Made by a program: the position numbers and the translations under genes
Origin: Rhodovibrio sodomensis
GTDB taxonomy: Bacteria; Pseudomonadota; Alphaproteobacteria; Kiloniellales; Rhodovibrionaceae
Length of the DNA: 52,807 nucleotides
NCBI RefSeq assembly: GCF_016583645.1
Contig: NZ_NRRL01000025.1
Coordinates: 1 to 52,807 of the forward strand
Direction of reading: 5' to 3'
Notes under the pieces: model-generated
What the model was told of the DNA's origin: nothing
Seen by the model: only the letters and a program-made list of their open reading frames with translations
Database searches by the model: none
In this document: positions 12,445 through 20,814 of the stretch, in pieces
How the letters are laid out: each line of letters starts with the position of its first letter
How positions within the stretch are numbered: the first letter of the stretch is position 1

Positions 12445-12992
12445 CCCGGAACCTGCGCCGATTGCTGAGATCGACGCGCGGGGCCGCCGCGATCGAGTTC
12501 GCGCTGGTTCTGCCGATCCTCGTGATCACCGTGCTGGGCACCGTGGAAATCGGCCGGTACGTCCAGCTGTACATGAAGGTCCAGAACGTCGCCGGCAACG
12601 TCGGCGACATCATCAGCCGGCCGGAGCAGGTCTCGGCGAGCGACCTGTCGTCGCTGTTCTCGGCCTCGCCGGTGCTGATGAACCCGTTCGAGGCCGGGCC
12701 GAAACTGCGCATCATCGTCAGCGGCGTGGTCGTGCCGTCGCAAAACGACCCGCCCGAGGTCGCCTGGCAGTCGGCCGGCGGCGGCAGCCTGCCGGCGGCG
12801 AGCACCGTCGGTGCGGTCGGCGGCGTCGCCAACATCCCCGGCGGGCTGGTCACCTTCGGCGGCGAGGCGCTGATCGTCGCCGAGACGGTGTACGACTACG
12901 ACCCCTGGCTGCTGGGTATCGTACCCGACCAGCTGGTGCGCGAGACCGCCTATTTCCGGCCCCGGCGCGGCACGCTCGCGACCATGAACTAA
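12441..12992 (+). CDS. TadE/TadF-like pseudopilin
   Basis: The third gene of the trio, 183 residues. The N-terminus is MTRNLRRLLRSTRGAAAIEF followed by the hydrophobic stretch ALVLPILVITVLGTVEIGRYV, the classic TadE signature with the conserved Glu at +5 of the processing site. The rest is a periplasmic or extracytoplasmic domain rich in Gly and Val. The ATG overlaps the previous TGA. It faces putA tail-to-tail across 61 bases, which include a short GCCGA-GCT-TCGGC hairpin at 13018-13030. Confidence 0.85.
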   Translation: MTRNLRRLLRSTRGAAAIEFALVLPILVITVLGTVEIGRYVQLYMKVQNVAGNVGDIISRPEQVSASDLSSLFSASPVLMNPFEAGPKLRIIVSGVVVPSQNDPPEVAWQSAGGGSLPAASTVGAVGGVANIPGGLVTFGGEALIVAETVYDYDPWLLGIVPDQLVRETAYFRPRRGTLATMN

Positions 12993-13053
12993 GCCCGTGC
13001 GAACTGGGCCCCTGCGAGCCGAGCTTCGGCCAACCGGGCCCCGGCCGGATGCC

Positions 13054-16000
13054 CTACTCCGCGGCGACCTGGCCCGGCAGCTGCGGCCCCTCCTCGATCG
13101 ACAGCAGGGAGGCGTTGCCGCCGCTCGCGGTGGTGTCGACCGAGAGCGCACGCTCGTGGACAAAGCGGTGCAGATAGGCCGGGCTGCTCGCGACCGGCTG
13201 GCCGGCATCGGCGGCGCCGTCGCCGGACGGCGTCGGCCGGAAGCAGACCAGCGTGCGGATCGCCCCGTCGAGCTCAGCCAGCCGGGCGTTCACCGCGGCC
13301 GCGCTCGCCCGGTTGCCGGCGAGCGCGGTCAGGTGCACCGGCTCGGCCGTCAACAGCGCCTCCAGCCCGGCGTCCTGGCCCGGCTCGATCGCCTGCACGG
13401 CGTAACCCGGCACGCCGGCGTCGTGCAGCACGCGGGCGACCGCCGCCGCCGCGCCCTCGGCCTCGGCCCACAGCAGCGCGGTATTGCCGGCGGCAAGCGC
13501 CGCGCCCGCCTGCGCGATCAGCGCACTCAGCTGGGACGCCGTGTCGTCGCCGGCCAACGCCAGGCAGGCGACCGTGCCGCGCGGCCAGAACGCCAGCTCG
13601 TTGCGCTCCCCGGTCGGACCCGGCATCTGCCGCGGCTCGGCCAGCTCGTCGGCCGCCTGCGCGGCGTAGACCCGCAGGTAGGCCGCGCCCGCCTGGGCGT
13701 CGCCGGCGTCCTTCAGCTTCTGCAGCGGCTTGGCGCCCGCATCGATCGCGTCGGCGGCGCGCTCCAGCACCGCCGCGCGCTCGGCGACCGGCGGCAGCCA
13801 TTCGTGGCCCTGCTTGCCGAGCGTCCTGACCGCCTGGTCGAGCGACTTGCGGGCGATCAGCGGCGCCTTCAGATCGACCGGGGTACCGGCCGCATCCGCA
13901 GGTGTGGCGACGGCGCCGTCGCCCCCCGTCTCGCGCACGAACCGTTCCAGATAGAGCGGGCCGCCCGCCTTCGGGCCGGTGCCCGACAGGCCCTGCCCGC
14001 CGAACGGCTGGACGCCGACGATCGCGCCGATCTGGTTGCGGTTGACGTAGCAGTTGCCGACGCGCGCGCGCTCGTACACGCGCTTCCACATTTCGTCGAT
14101 CCGGCTGTGCACGCCCATGGTCAGGCCGTAGCCGGTCCGGTTGATCGCATCGACCACCTGGTCCAGCCGGTCGGCCCGATAGCGCACGACGTGCAGCACC
14201 GGGCCGAACACCTCGCGCTCCAGCCGGTCGATCCGGTCGATCTCGAACGCGGCCGGGGTCACGAAGCTGCCGTTGTCGGTGCCCTGGCCCAGGCGCGCCC
14301 GGCGGACCTCCTTGGCGTCGCCCAGCATCCGCTTGATGTGCTTGTCGATGGTCGCCTGCGCGCCGTCGTCGATCACCGGGCCGACGTCGGTCGACAGCAG
14401 CTGCGGATCGCCCACCCGCAGCTCGTCCATCGCGCCGGAGATCATTTCCAGCGTGCGTTCCGCGACGTCCTCCTGCACGTAAAGCACGCGCAGGGCCGAA
14501 CAGCGCTGGCCGGCGTTCTGGAAGGCGGAGACGACGACGTCGCGGGCGACCTGCTCGGTCAGCGCGGTCGAATCCACGATCATCGCGTTCTGCCCGCCGG
14601 TCTCGGCGATCAGCGAGGGGATCGCTGCGCCGTCGCGGCCGGCGAGCGTGCGGTTGATCCGCCGCGCCGTCTCGGTCGAACCGGTGAAGCAGACGCCGGA
14701 GATCCGCGGGTCGCGGGTCAGCGCGCCGCCGACGCGCGCGCCGTCGCCCGGCAGCAGATGCAATACCTCCGGCGGAATGCCGGCGCGATGCAGCAGCCGG
14801 ACCGCGCGAGCGGCGATCAGCGGGCTCTGCTCGGCCGGCTTGGCGAGCACGGCGTTGCCCGCCACCAGCGCGGCGACAACCTGGCCGTTGAAGATCGCGA
14901 ACGGCAGGTTCCAGGGGCTGATGCAGGTGAACACGCCGCCGCCCCGCATCGAAATCCGGTCGCCAGCGCCCGCGGGGCCGCGCACGCGGATCTCGCCGGA
15001 CAGGGTCTGGCGCGCCTGCAGGGCGTAGTAGCGGCAGAAGTCGATCGCCTCGCGCACCTCCGAGACCGCGTCGTTCAGGGTCTTGCCGACCTCCGCCACG
15101 AGCAGGCCGAGGATGCTCGACATCTCCTGTTCCATCAGGTCGGCGGCGCGCTCCAGGCAGGCGGCGCGTTCGCCGACCGGCTTGGCGGCCCAGTCGCCCG
15201 CCGCCTTCTGGGCGGTGGTGAGCGCACGCTCGATCTGGTCGTCCGTCGCTTCCGTCACCTCGCCCAGCACCCGGGCGCGGTCGTGCGGCATCACGGTCTC
15301 GCGCCCATCCCGACCGGCCGCGGCGTCGCCGCCCACGATCGGGCCGGCGGTCCAGCGCTCGCGCAGGACCTTCTGCATGTCCTGCCTGAGCGCATCCAGC
15401 TGCACCAGGTCGGACAGGTCGACGCCCTTCGCGTTCACCCGGTTCCCGCCGTAGATGTCGCGCGGCAGCGGAATCCGGGGATGCGGCGCGCGCGCGAGGC
15501 CGCGCACCGCGCGCACCGGGTCGGCCACGATCTCCTCGACCGGCAGGGACTCGTCCTGGATGCGGTTGACGAACGAGCTGTTGGCGCCGTTCTCCAGCAG
15601 CCGCCGGACCAGGTAGGCGAGCAGGTCCTCGTGCTGGCCGACCGGCGCGTAGATCCGGCAGCCCGCGCCGACCTGGTCGTGCTCGATCACCCGCTCGTAC
15701 AGCTCCTCGCCCATGCCGTGCAGACGCTGGAACTCGAAGTCGCGGCTGTTGCCGGCGTATTCCAGCACGCTCGCGATCGACTGCGCGTTGTGGGTGGCGA
15801 GCTGGGGATAGAACGCGTCCGTGTTGGCGAACAGCTTGCGCGCGCACGCCAGGTAGGAGACGTCGGTGTTGGTCTTGCGGGTGAACACCGGGTAGTCCTC
15901 CACGCCCTGCTCCTGGGCGCGCTTGATCTCCATGTCCCAGTAGGCGCCCTTGACCAGGCGCACCATCAGCCGCCGCTCGTGCCGGCGCGCCATGTCGGCA

Positions 16001-17028
16001 AGCCAGTCGAGCAGGGAATAGGCGCGCTTCTGGTAGGCCTGCACGACGACGCCGAAGCCCTGCCAGGCCTTCAGGTCCGGATCGCCGGAGATCGCCTCGA
16101 TGCAGTCCAGCGAGATGTCCAGGCGGTCGGCTTCCTCCGCGTCGATGTTCAGACCGATATCGTAGCGCGCCGCTTCAACGCACAAGGCACGCAGGCGCGG
16201 CATCAGCTCGTCCATCACCCGGTCGTGGTTGGCGACCTCGTAGCGCGGGTGCAGCGCCGACAGCTTGACCGAGATGCCCGGGCCGTTGATCGGGCCCTTA
16301 CCGTCGGCCTTGGCGCCGATTTTCTGGATCGCGTTCTTGTAGTGGTCGAAGTAGCGCCGGGCGTCGGCCATCGTCCGGGCGGCCTCGCCCAGCATGTCGT
16401 AGGAATAGCTGTAGCCGCGCTTTTCCCAGGCCTGCGCCCGCTCCAGCGCGGTTTCGATGGTCCGGCCCATGACGAACTGCCGGCCCATGATCTTCATCGC
16501 CTGGTTGACGCTTTCGCGCACCACCGGCTCGCCCAGCCGCGCGATCAGGCGGCGCAGCGCGTAGTCCGGCCCATGGCCGCGCGCGTCGTGCATGCGCACC
16601 ACCTGCCCGGTCATCATCAGGGCCCAGGTGGAGGCGTTGACGAACAGCGAGCGGGAGTGGCCCAGGTGCTGCTTCCAGTCCGCCGAGCCCAGCTTGTCGC
16701 GGATCAGCCATTCGCGCGTGTCGTCGTCCGGAATACGCAGCAGCGCCTCCGCGATGCACATCAACAGCACGCCTTCCTGGGTGGACAGGCCGTATTCGTG
16801 CAGGAAGGCGTCGATCCCGCCCTGGTGCGCGGTCTCCGCGCGGACCGCCTCGACCAGCTGGTGGGCGTAGCTCTGGACGTTCTGCCGGCTGCTCTCCGGC
16901 AGGTCGTCCAGCGCGCCCAGCAGGGTTTCGATGCAGGCCGTCTCGTCGCCGCGGTAGTTGGCGTCGACCCGGGCGCGCAGGGCGCCCCGGCTCCCCAGCG
17001 GCGTCTTGAAGATCATCTTCTCGGGCAT
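13054..17028 (-). CDS. putA: Bifunctional proline / P5C dehydrogenase
   Basis: A 1324-residue PutA that oxidises proline to glutamate in two steps. The N-terminal part (residues 1-130) is helical and lacks a ribbon-helix-helix DNA-binding domain, so it should not autoregulate. The FAD-dependent proline dehydrogenase barrel follows (about 150-480, with RLVKGAYWDMEIKRAQ). The aldehyde dehydrogenase domain (about 560-1030) has Glu in IAETGGQ near 806 and the nucleophile Cys in NAGQRCSA near 840. A C-terminal region of about 250 residues is the extra domain of long PutA proteins. The start at 17028 begins MPEKMIFKTP; the upstream frame is not conserved. It lies 100 bases after nhaC on the same strand. 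Confidence 0.95.
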   Translation of the reverse strand: MPEKMIFKTPLGSRGALRARVDANYRGDETACIETLLGALDDLPESSRQNVQSYAHQLVEAVRAETAHQGGIDAFLHEYGLSTQEGVLLMCIAEALLRIPDDDTREWLIRDKLGSADWKQHLGHSRSLFVNASTWALMMTGQVVRMHDARGHGPDYALRRLIARLGEPVVRESVNQAMKIMGRQFVMGRTIETALERAQAWEKRGYSYSYDMLGEAARTMADARRYFDHYKNAIQKIGAKADGKGPINGPGISVKLSALHPRYEVANHDRVMDELMPRLRALCVEAARYDIGLNIDAEEADRLDISLDCIEAISGDPDLKAWQGFGVVVQAYQKRAYSLLDWLADMARRHERRLMVRLVKGAYWDMEIKRAQEQGVEDYPVFTRKTNTDVSYLACARKLFANTDAFYPQLATHNAQSIASVLEYAGNSRDFEFQRLHGMGEELYERVIEHDQVGAGCRIYAPVGQHEDLLAYLVRRLLENGANSSFVNRIQDESLPVEEIVADPVRAVRGLARAPHPRIPLPRDIYGGNRVNAKGVDLSDLVQLDALRQDMQKVLRERWTAGPIVGGDAAAGRDGRETVMPHDRARVLGEVTEATDDQIERALTTAQKAAGDWAAKPVGERAACLERAADLMEQEMSSILGLLVAEVGKTLNDAVSEVREAIDFCRYYALQARQTLSGEIRVRGPAGAGDRISMRGGGVFTCISPWNLPFAIFNGQVVAALVAGNAVLAKPAEQSPLIAARAVRLLHRAGIPPEVLHLLPGDGARVGGALTRDPRISGVCFTGSTETARRINRTLAGRDGAAIPSLIAETGGQNAMIVDSTALTEQVARDVVVSAFQNAGQRCSALRVLYVQEDVAERTLEMISGAMDELRVGDPQLLSTDVGPVIDDGAQATIDKHIKRMLGDAKEVRRARLGQGTDNGSFVTPAAFEIDRIDRLEREVFGPVLHVVRYRADRLDQVVDAINRTGYGLTMGVHSRIDEMWKRVYERARVGNCYVNRNQIGAIVGVQPFGGQGLSGTGPKAGGPLYLERFVRETGGDGAVATPADAAGTPVDLKAPLIARKSLDQAVRTLGKQGHEWLPPVAERAAVLERAADAIDAGAKPLQKLKDAGDAQAGAAYLRVYAAQAADELAEPRQMPGPTGERNELAFWPRGTVACLALAGDDTASQLSALIAQAGAALAAGNTALLWAEAEGAAAAVARVLHDAGVPGYAVQAIEPGQDAGLEALLTAEPVHLTALAGNRASAAAVNARLAELDGAIRTLVCFRPTPSGDGAADAGQPVASSPAYLHRFVHERALSVDTTASGGNASLLSIEEGPQLPGQVAAE

Positions 17029-17061
17029 GGGCTTACCGTTCGTGCTGTCTGCAAGGCGGTG

Positions 17062-17092
17062 CCCGCCCCGGGCCGAACGGGCCCGGGGCGGG
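17062..17092 (-). terminator. Strong GC hairpin between nhaC and putA
   Basis: A perfect 13-bp stem (CCCGCCCCGGGCC with its complement) and a 5-base loop in the 100-base gap between nhaC and putA. No T-run follows in the direction of transcription, so it may be an RNA-stabilising or partial termination stem rather than a full intrinsic terminator. Confidence 0.5.
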
Positions 17093-17128
17093 TCGGATCC
17101 GTCCACGGCGCAAAGCGCGCCGTGGGGC

Positions 17129-18661
17129 TCACATGGAGCTCTGGCCGGTCGCCGGCACCCCGGCGGCTGCCAGCGGATCGTCGTAGCCGTGGCCACTAAG
17201 GTCCTTGATCGTTTCGCCGCTGTCACGCCATTCCGCCATTTCGGCCGGCGTGGCCTTGGGCGAGAACAGCCCGGTCACGGCGTAGAAGACGCCGATCACC
17301 GGCGCCGTCCAGCAGGCGAACGCGAGCGGGATGTAGAGCAGGTTCTCGAAGTTCCCGTTGCCGACACCCAACGCCAGCGCGCTGATGACGAAGGCGCCGC
17401 CCGCGTTCCACGGGATCAGCGGCGACATCAGGGTACCACCCTCCTCGACAGCTCGCGACAGGTTGAGGGTGGAGTAGCCCATGCCGCGGTAGACCGGCGC
17501 GTACATCCGCCCGGGCAACGCGATCGACAGGTAGGGGTCGCCCGCCACCAGGTTGGTCGCGATCGAGGTCCCGATCGCCGAGGTCTGGACGCCGGCGAAG
17601 CTGCGCACCTTGGTCATGATCACGTTGATGATCGTCTCCAGGCAGCCGGTCCGCTCCAGGGCGCCGCCGAAGCCGAGCGCGATCAGCACCAGCGAGATCG
17701 TCCACATCATCGACTGCACGCCGCCGCGGTTGAGCAGGCTGTCGATTTCCGAGACGCCGGTGGAGATCGAATAGCCGCCGTTGGCGTACTGGAAGACGTC
17801 GTGCATTCCGGCACCCTGGAAGAACACCGCCATCACGCCGCCGACGACGACACCGGCGAACAGGGAGGGGATCGGCGGCTGCTTGCGCACCGCCAGGAAG
17901 ATCACCAGCAGGGCCGGCACCAGCATGATCGGCGAGATCCAGAAGTTCGCCTGCAGCGCGCCGGTAATCGCCTGGATCTTCTCGAACGAGGTCTGCTCCG
18001 CGTCGATCAGGGTGAAGCCGACGCCGGTATAGATCGCAAGCGCGATCAGCATCGCCGGCACGGTGGTCGGCATCATGTTCTTGATGTGGTCGAAGAGATT
18101 GGTGCCGGTCACCGCGGGGGCGAGGTTGGTGGTGTCCGACAGCGGCGAGACTTTGTCGCCGAAGAACGCGCCGGAGACCACGGCCCCCGCGGTCCAGTAC
18201 GTCGGAATGCCGAAGCCGGCGCCGATCCCCATCAGCGCAAGGCCGACCGTACCGACCGTGCCCCAGGACGTGCCGAGCGACAGCGACACGACCGCGCACA
18301 GGATCATCGCGGCCGCCAGGAAGATCTCGGGCGACAGGATGGTCAGGCCGTAATAGATCAGCGAGGGCACGGTGCCGCTCGCGATCCACACCCCGATAAT
18401 CATGCCGACCGTGATCAGCACCGAGACCGACGGCAGGGAGACATGGATGACGTGGAACACCCCCTGCTCGATCGACGGCCACTTGTGACCGAGCTTGAGA
18501 CCGACCAGCCCGGTGATCGCCAAGCCGATCGCCAGCGGGATGTGCGGGGTGAAATCGCCGAAGTAGAACAGCTGCAGGCCCAGCACGGCCAGTGTCAGTA
18601 GCACCGGCGTAAGCGCCAGCCAAATCCCGGGCGCGCGCGGCGCCGCGTCGGATGTACTCAC
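17129..18661 (-). CDS. nhaC: NhaC-family Na+/H+ antiporter
   Basis: A 510-residue polytopic inner-membrane protein with about eleven predicted helices. Family hallmarks include SLGTSWGTVGTVG, GAVVSGAFFGDKVSPLSDTT with its conserved acidic residues, and PLIPWNAGGAF. It exchanges Na+ (or a related ion or small substrate) for protons. The GTG at 18661 is the start, because GGGAGGG lies five bases upstream and the first conserved residues follow it. It is transcribed with putA 100 bases downstream, hinting at a joint role in sodium and proline (osmolyte) balance. A long leader with a stem-loop precedes it. Confidence 0.92.
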   Translation of the reverse strand: MSTSDAAPRAPGIWLALTPVLLTLAVLGLQLFYFGDFTPHIPLAIGLAITGLVGLKLGHKWPSIEQGVFHVIHVSLPSVSVLITVGMIIGVWIASGTVPSLIYYGLTILSPEIFLAAAMILCAVVSLSLGTSWGTVGTVGLALMGIGAGFGIPTYWTAGAVVSGAFFGDKVSPLSDTTNLAPAVTGTNLFDHIKNMMPTTVPAMLIALAIYTGVGFTLIDAEQTSFEKIQAITGALQANFWISPIMLVPALLVIFLAVRKQPPIPSLFAGVVVGGVMAVFFQGAGMHDVFQYANGGYSISTGVSEIDSLLNRGGVQSMMWTISLVLIALGFGGALERTGCLETIINVIMTKVRSFAGVQTSAIGTSIATNLVAGDPYLSIALPGRMYAPVYRGMGYSTLNLSRAVEEGGTLMSPLIPWNAGGAFVISALALGVGNGNFENLLYIPLAFACWTAPVIGVFYAVTGLFSPKATPAEMAEWRDSGETIKDLSGHGYDDPLAAAGVPATGQSSM

Positions 18662-18975
18662 GTTTCCCTCCCGAAAAAGACCAATATTAAGTGGGCGCCG
18701 GCGGCTTCCGCCGCGCGGCCAAGCCCACGAACCGTAAATCTTAAAACTGACGCGGTCACCTGCCGGTCTGAATAATAGTCTCACTTGTTCCCGCGCTCGC
18801 CGGCGCGCCGTCATATTCGTCTTCGACATAACGGCGTCGGCCGGCAGACGCGCCGGCGCGCAACTTGGACCGGCCCCGCACCGCGCGGGCATCGGCTCGA
18901 TCCGGATGTTTGGCCCCCAAAAAATCACGACGCGCCAGCCGTTGACCGCGCCGGCGCGGCGCACATTTCGGTTTC
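18662..18975. other. Divergent intergenic region, nhaC and phosphatidyltransferase
   Basis: Apart from the nhaC leader stem-loop, no gene is supported here. A moderately AT-rich patch at about 18733-18785 is a plausible site for the nhaC promoter. The half nearest the phosphatidyltransferase is GC-rich and shows nothing I recognise. Confidence 0.4.
18691..18728 (-). promoter_or_regulatory. Stem-loop in the nhaC leader
   Basis: GTGGGC and GCCCAC close a GC-rich stem that contains an inner GGCGG-AAG-CCGCC hairpin. On the nhaC strand it is followed by TTAATATTGGTCTTTTT and then the GGGAGGG ribosome-binding site. A stem followed by a T-rich tract inside a leader looks like an attenuator or a structured regulatory leader. 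No known riboswitch class was recognised. Confidence 0.4.
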
Positions 18976-19806
18976 ATGACAAACCGGTTACTCACCCCCA
19001 TGTCGCGCGCCGCGCGCAGGCCCATGTCGCGCGCCGCGCGCAGGCCCATGTCGCGCGCCGCGCGCCGGTCGCTGCGCGCCGGGATGCTGCCCGGCCTGGT
19101 CGCCTGCGCGGCGGCGGTTTACGCCGCCGGCGCGCTGTGGGCGCACGACCTGCTGTTCGCGCTGAGCGCGTGTGCCGGCTTCGGGCTGATGGCGGCGCTG
19201 GTCGTCCCGGGCGCGGTCCGGCACCACCCGCACGCCCGCTTCGGCGCGGCGAACCAGGTCACGCTCGCCAGAGGCACCGGCACGGCGCTGTTGGCCGGGC
19301 TGATCGCGGCGCCGGACGTGCTGGGGACGCACGCCGCCGCGGTCTGGCTGCCGTTCGCCGGCGCGGCGGCCCTGCTGCTGCTGGATCTGTGCGATGGGGC
19401 GCTGGCGCGCCGGCAGGGCCTCGCTTCCGCTTTCGGGGCGCGGTTCGATCAGGAGGTCGACGCGGCGGCGATCCTGGTCTTGAGCGCGCTTGCGGTCGCG
19501 ATCGCCGACGCGCCCTGGTGGACGCTCGGCATCGGGGCGCTGCACTACCTTTACCGCCTCGGCGGCTGGCTGATCCCCGCGCTCGCCCGGCCGCTGCCGT
19601 ATTCGCTGCGCCGGCGGATCGTCTGCGGCGTGCAGATCGCGGCGCTCGGCGCGCTGCTGGCCCCGCCGACGCCGGCCGGCTGGAGTGCCGTCCTCACGAC
19701 GGTCGCGCTGGTCGCGCTGACGTTGTCGTTCCTGCGCGACGGGCTCTGGTCGCTGACCCGCGGCGCGGCGTTTACGCCGGCGCGACGGCCGGGCGCCGGC
19801 GCCTGA
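18976..19806 (+). CDS. CDP-alcohol phosphatidyltransferase family protein
   Basis: A 276-residue polytopic membrane enzyme predicted to transfer a phosphatidyl or related group from a CDP-activated donor to an alcohol. The complete motif D-x2-D-G-x2-A-R-x8-G-x3-D-x3-D is visible from DLCDGALARR to FDQEVD (about residues 136-161). The acceptor is unknown. The N-terminus carries three perfect tandem copies of an eight-residue unit, PMSRAARR or near it, so any of several Met codons could be used. The last 35 bases overlap the 3' end of the convergent UPF0104-type gene. It belongs to a lipid/envelope group with that gene and the sulfatase-like gene. Confidence 0.85.
   Translation: MTNRLLTPMSRAARRPMSRAARRPMSRAARRSLRAGMLPGLVACAAAVYAAGALWAHDLLFALSACAGFGLMAALVVPGAVRHHPHARFGAANQVTLARGTGTALLAGLIAAPDVLGTHAAAVWLPFAGAAALLLLDLCDGALARRQGLASAFGARFDQEVDAAAILVLSALAVAIADAPWWTLGIGALHYLYRLGGWLIPALARPLPYSLRRRIVCGVQIAALGALLAPPTPAGWSAVLTTVALVALTLSFLRDGLWSLTRGAAFTPARRPGAGA
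18997..19068 (+). repeat. Three tandem 24-bp repeats in the gene start
   Basis: Units at 18997-19020, 19021-19044 and 19045-19068; the first two are identical and the third differs only in its last bases. Each encodes PMSRAARR (last one ending RS in context) and each contains an in-frame ATG. Copy-number change would alter only the N-terminal tail and keep frame. Confidence 0.9.
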
Positions 19807-20749
19807 GTACCGCCGCCGCGCCCGGCAGACCGCTGACCAGCATCGCCACTCCGTACATCAGGCCGGCCGCGACGCCGGCCTCGGGGGCGAGACCGACGGT
19901 CGGCCACAGCAGCGCCGCCGCGCTTTCCCGCAAGCCCCAGCCGCCGACCGAGATCGGCAGGACGAGCGCCAGCAGCGTCAGCGGAATGACCGTGATCCAC
20001 GCCTGCACCGGCAGGGCCGGCCCGACCGCATCGGCCGCCAGGGCAAAGGCGGCGATCAGGCAGACGGCCACGGCTAGATTGAGCGGCAGCTGCATCCGCC
20101 ATGCCCCCGCGCCGAGCAGCGCGGCGCGGCCTTCGGGCACCAACGCGGCGACCCCCAGGCGCCAGCGCCGCGGCCCGATCCGCGTGCCGAGCGCGAGCGC
20201 GACCAGCAGGATCAGGATCGCGACGCCCAGCGCGGCCGCCGCGCTCGCGACCCAGGACGCATAGCCGCCGGGGATCAGCAGCGGCCACAGCGCCAGCCCC
20301 AGGCCGGCAATGGCGAAGAACGCCACCTGCCCGGCGAACCGCTCCAGCACGACCGCCCGCAGGGCGCGCCCGGCACCGCCGCCGCCGGGCAGCGCGGGCA
20401 GCCGGCGGGCGTGGCGCAGCGCCCGGACCGCGTCGCCCGACACGCCGCCCGGCAGCAGCTGGTTCAGCAGCAGGCACAGATAGTACTCCGCGCACGCCGC
20501 CGCCCAGCCGAGCGGTAAGCCGAGCCGGCGGGCGACCAAGCGCCAGCGCGCCGCCGACAGCAGCACCTGGAGCTGCGCCGCAAACAGCAACCCGGTAACC
20601 GCCAAGGGGTCGGCCCCGGCCAGCAGCCGCGCCGTTTCGCCTAGCTCGATGGTCGCCGCGAGCCCGGCCACCAATGCCAGGCTGCCGGCGATGCGCAGCA
20701 CCGGCCGCCAGCCGACGCACCGGCGCCGGGAGGTGGAGGATGAAGCCAT
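19772..20749 (-). CDS. UPF0104 / LPG-synthase-like membrane protein
   Basis: A 325-residue protein with about eight hydrophobic segments, resembling the transmembrane domain of lysylphosphatidylglycerol synthase and AglD-type UPF0104 proteins. Typical traits are EYYLCLLLNQLLPGGVSGDAVRA near the first third and ISVGGWGLRESA near the end. Such proteins flip or help synthesise polar lipids and glycolipids. There is no catalytic aminoacyl-transferase domain. The gene is convergent with the CDP-alcohol phosphatidyltransferase (35-base overlap) and divergent from the sulfatase-like gene. Confidence 0.82.
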   Translation of the reverse strand: MASSSTSRRRCVGWRPVLRIAGSLALVAGLAATIELGETARLLAGADPLAVTGLLFAAQLQVLLSAARWRLVARRLGLPLGWAAACAEYYLCLLLNQLLPGGVSGDAVRALRHARRLPALPGGGGAGRALRAVVLERFAGQVAFFAIAGLGLALWPLLIPGGYASWVASAAAALGVAILILLVALALGTRIGPRRWRLGVAALVPEGRAALLGAGAWRMQLPLNLAVAVCLIAAFALAADAVGPALPVQAWITVIPLTLLALVLPISVGGWGLRESAAALLWPTVGLAPEAGVAAGLMYGVAMLVSGLPGAAAVLRRRRPAVAPA

Positions 20750-20814
20750 CCGCGTTGCCGTCCGTTACGGTGAGGTTACATTTGAACAACGAAGCTCGCG
20801 GAAGTGGATACGCG

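Noticed and set aside
12997..17199. Plus-strand open frame of 1400 codons opposite putA
   Set aside because: Antisense shadow caused by high GC; the minus strand encodes clear PutA domains.
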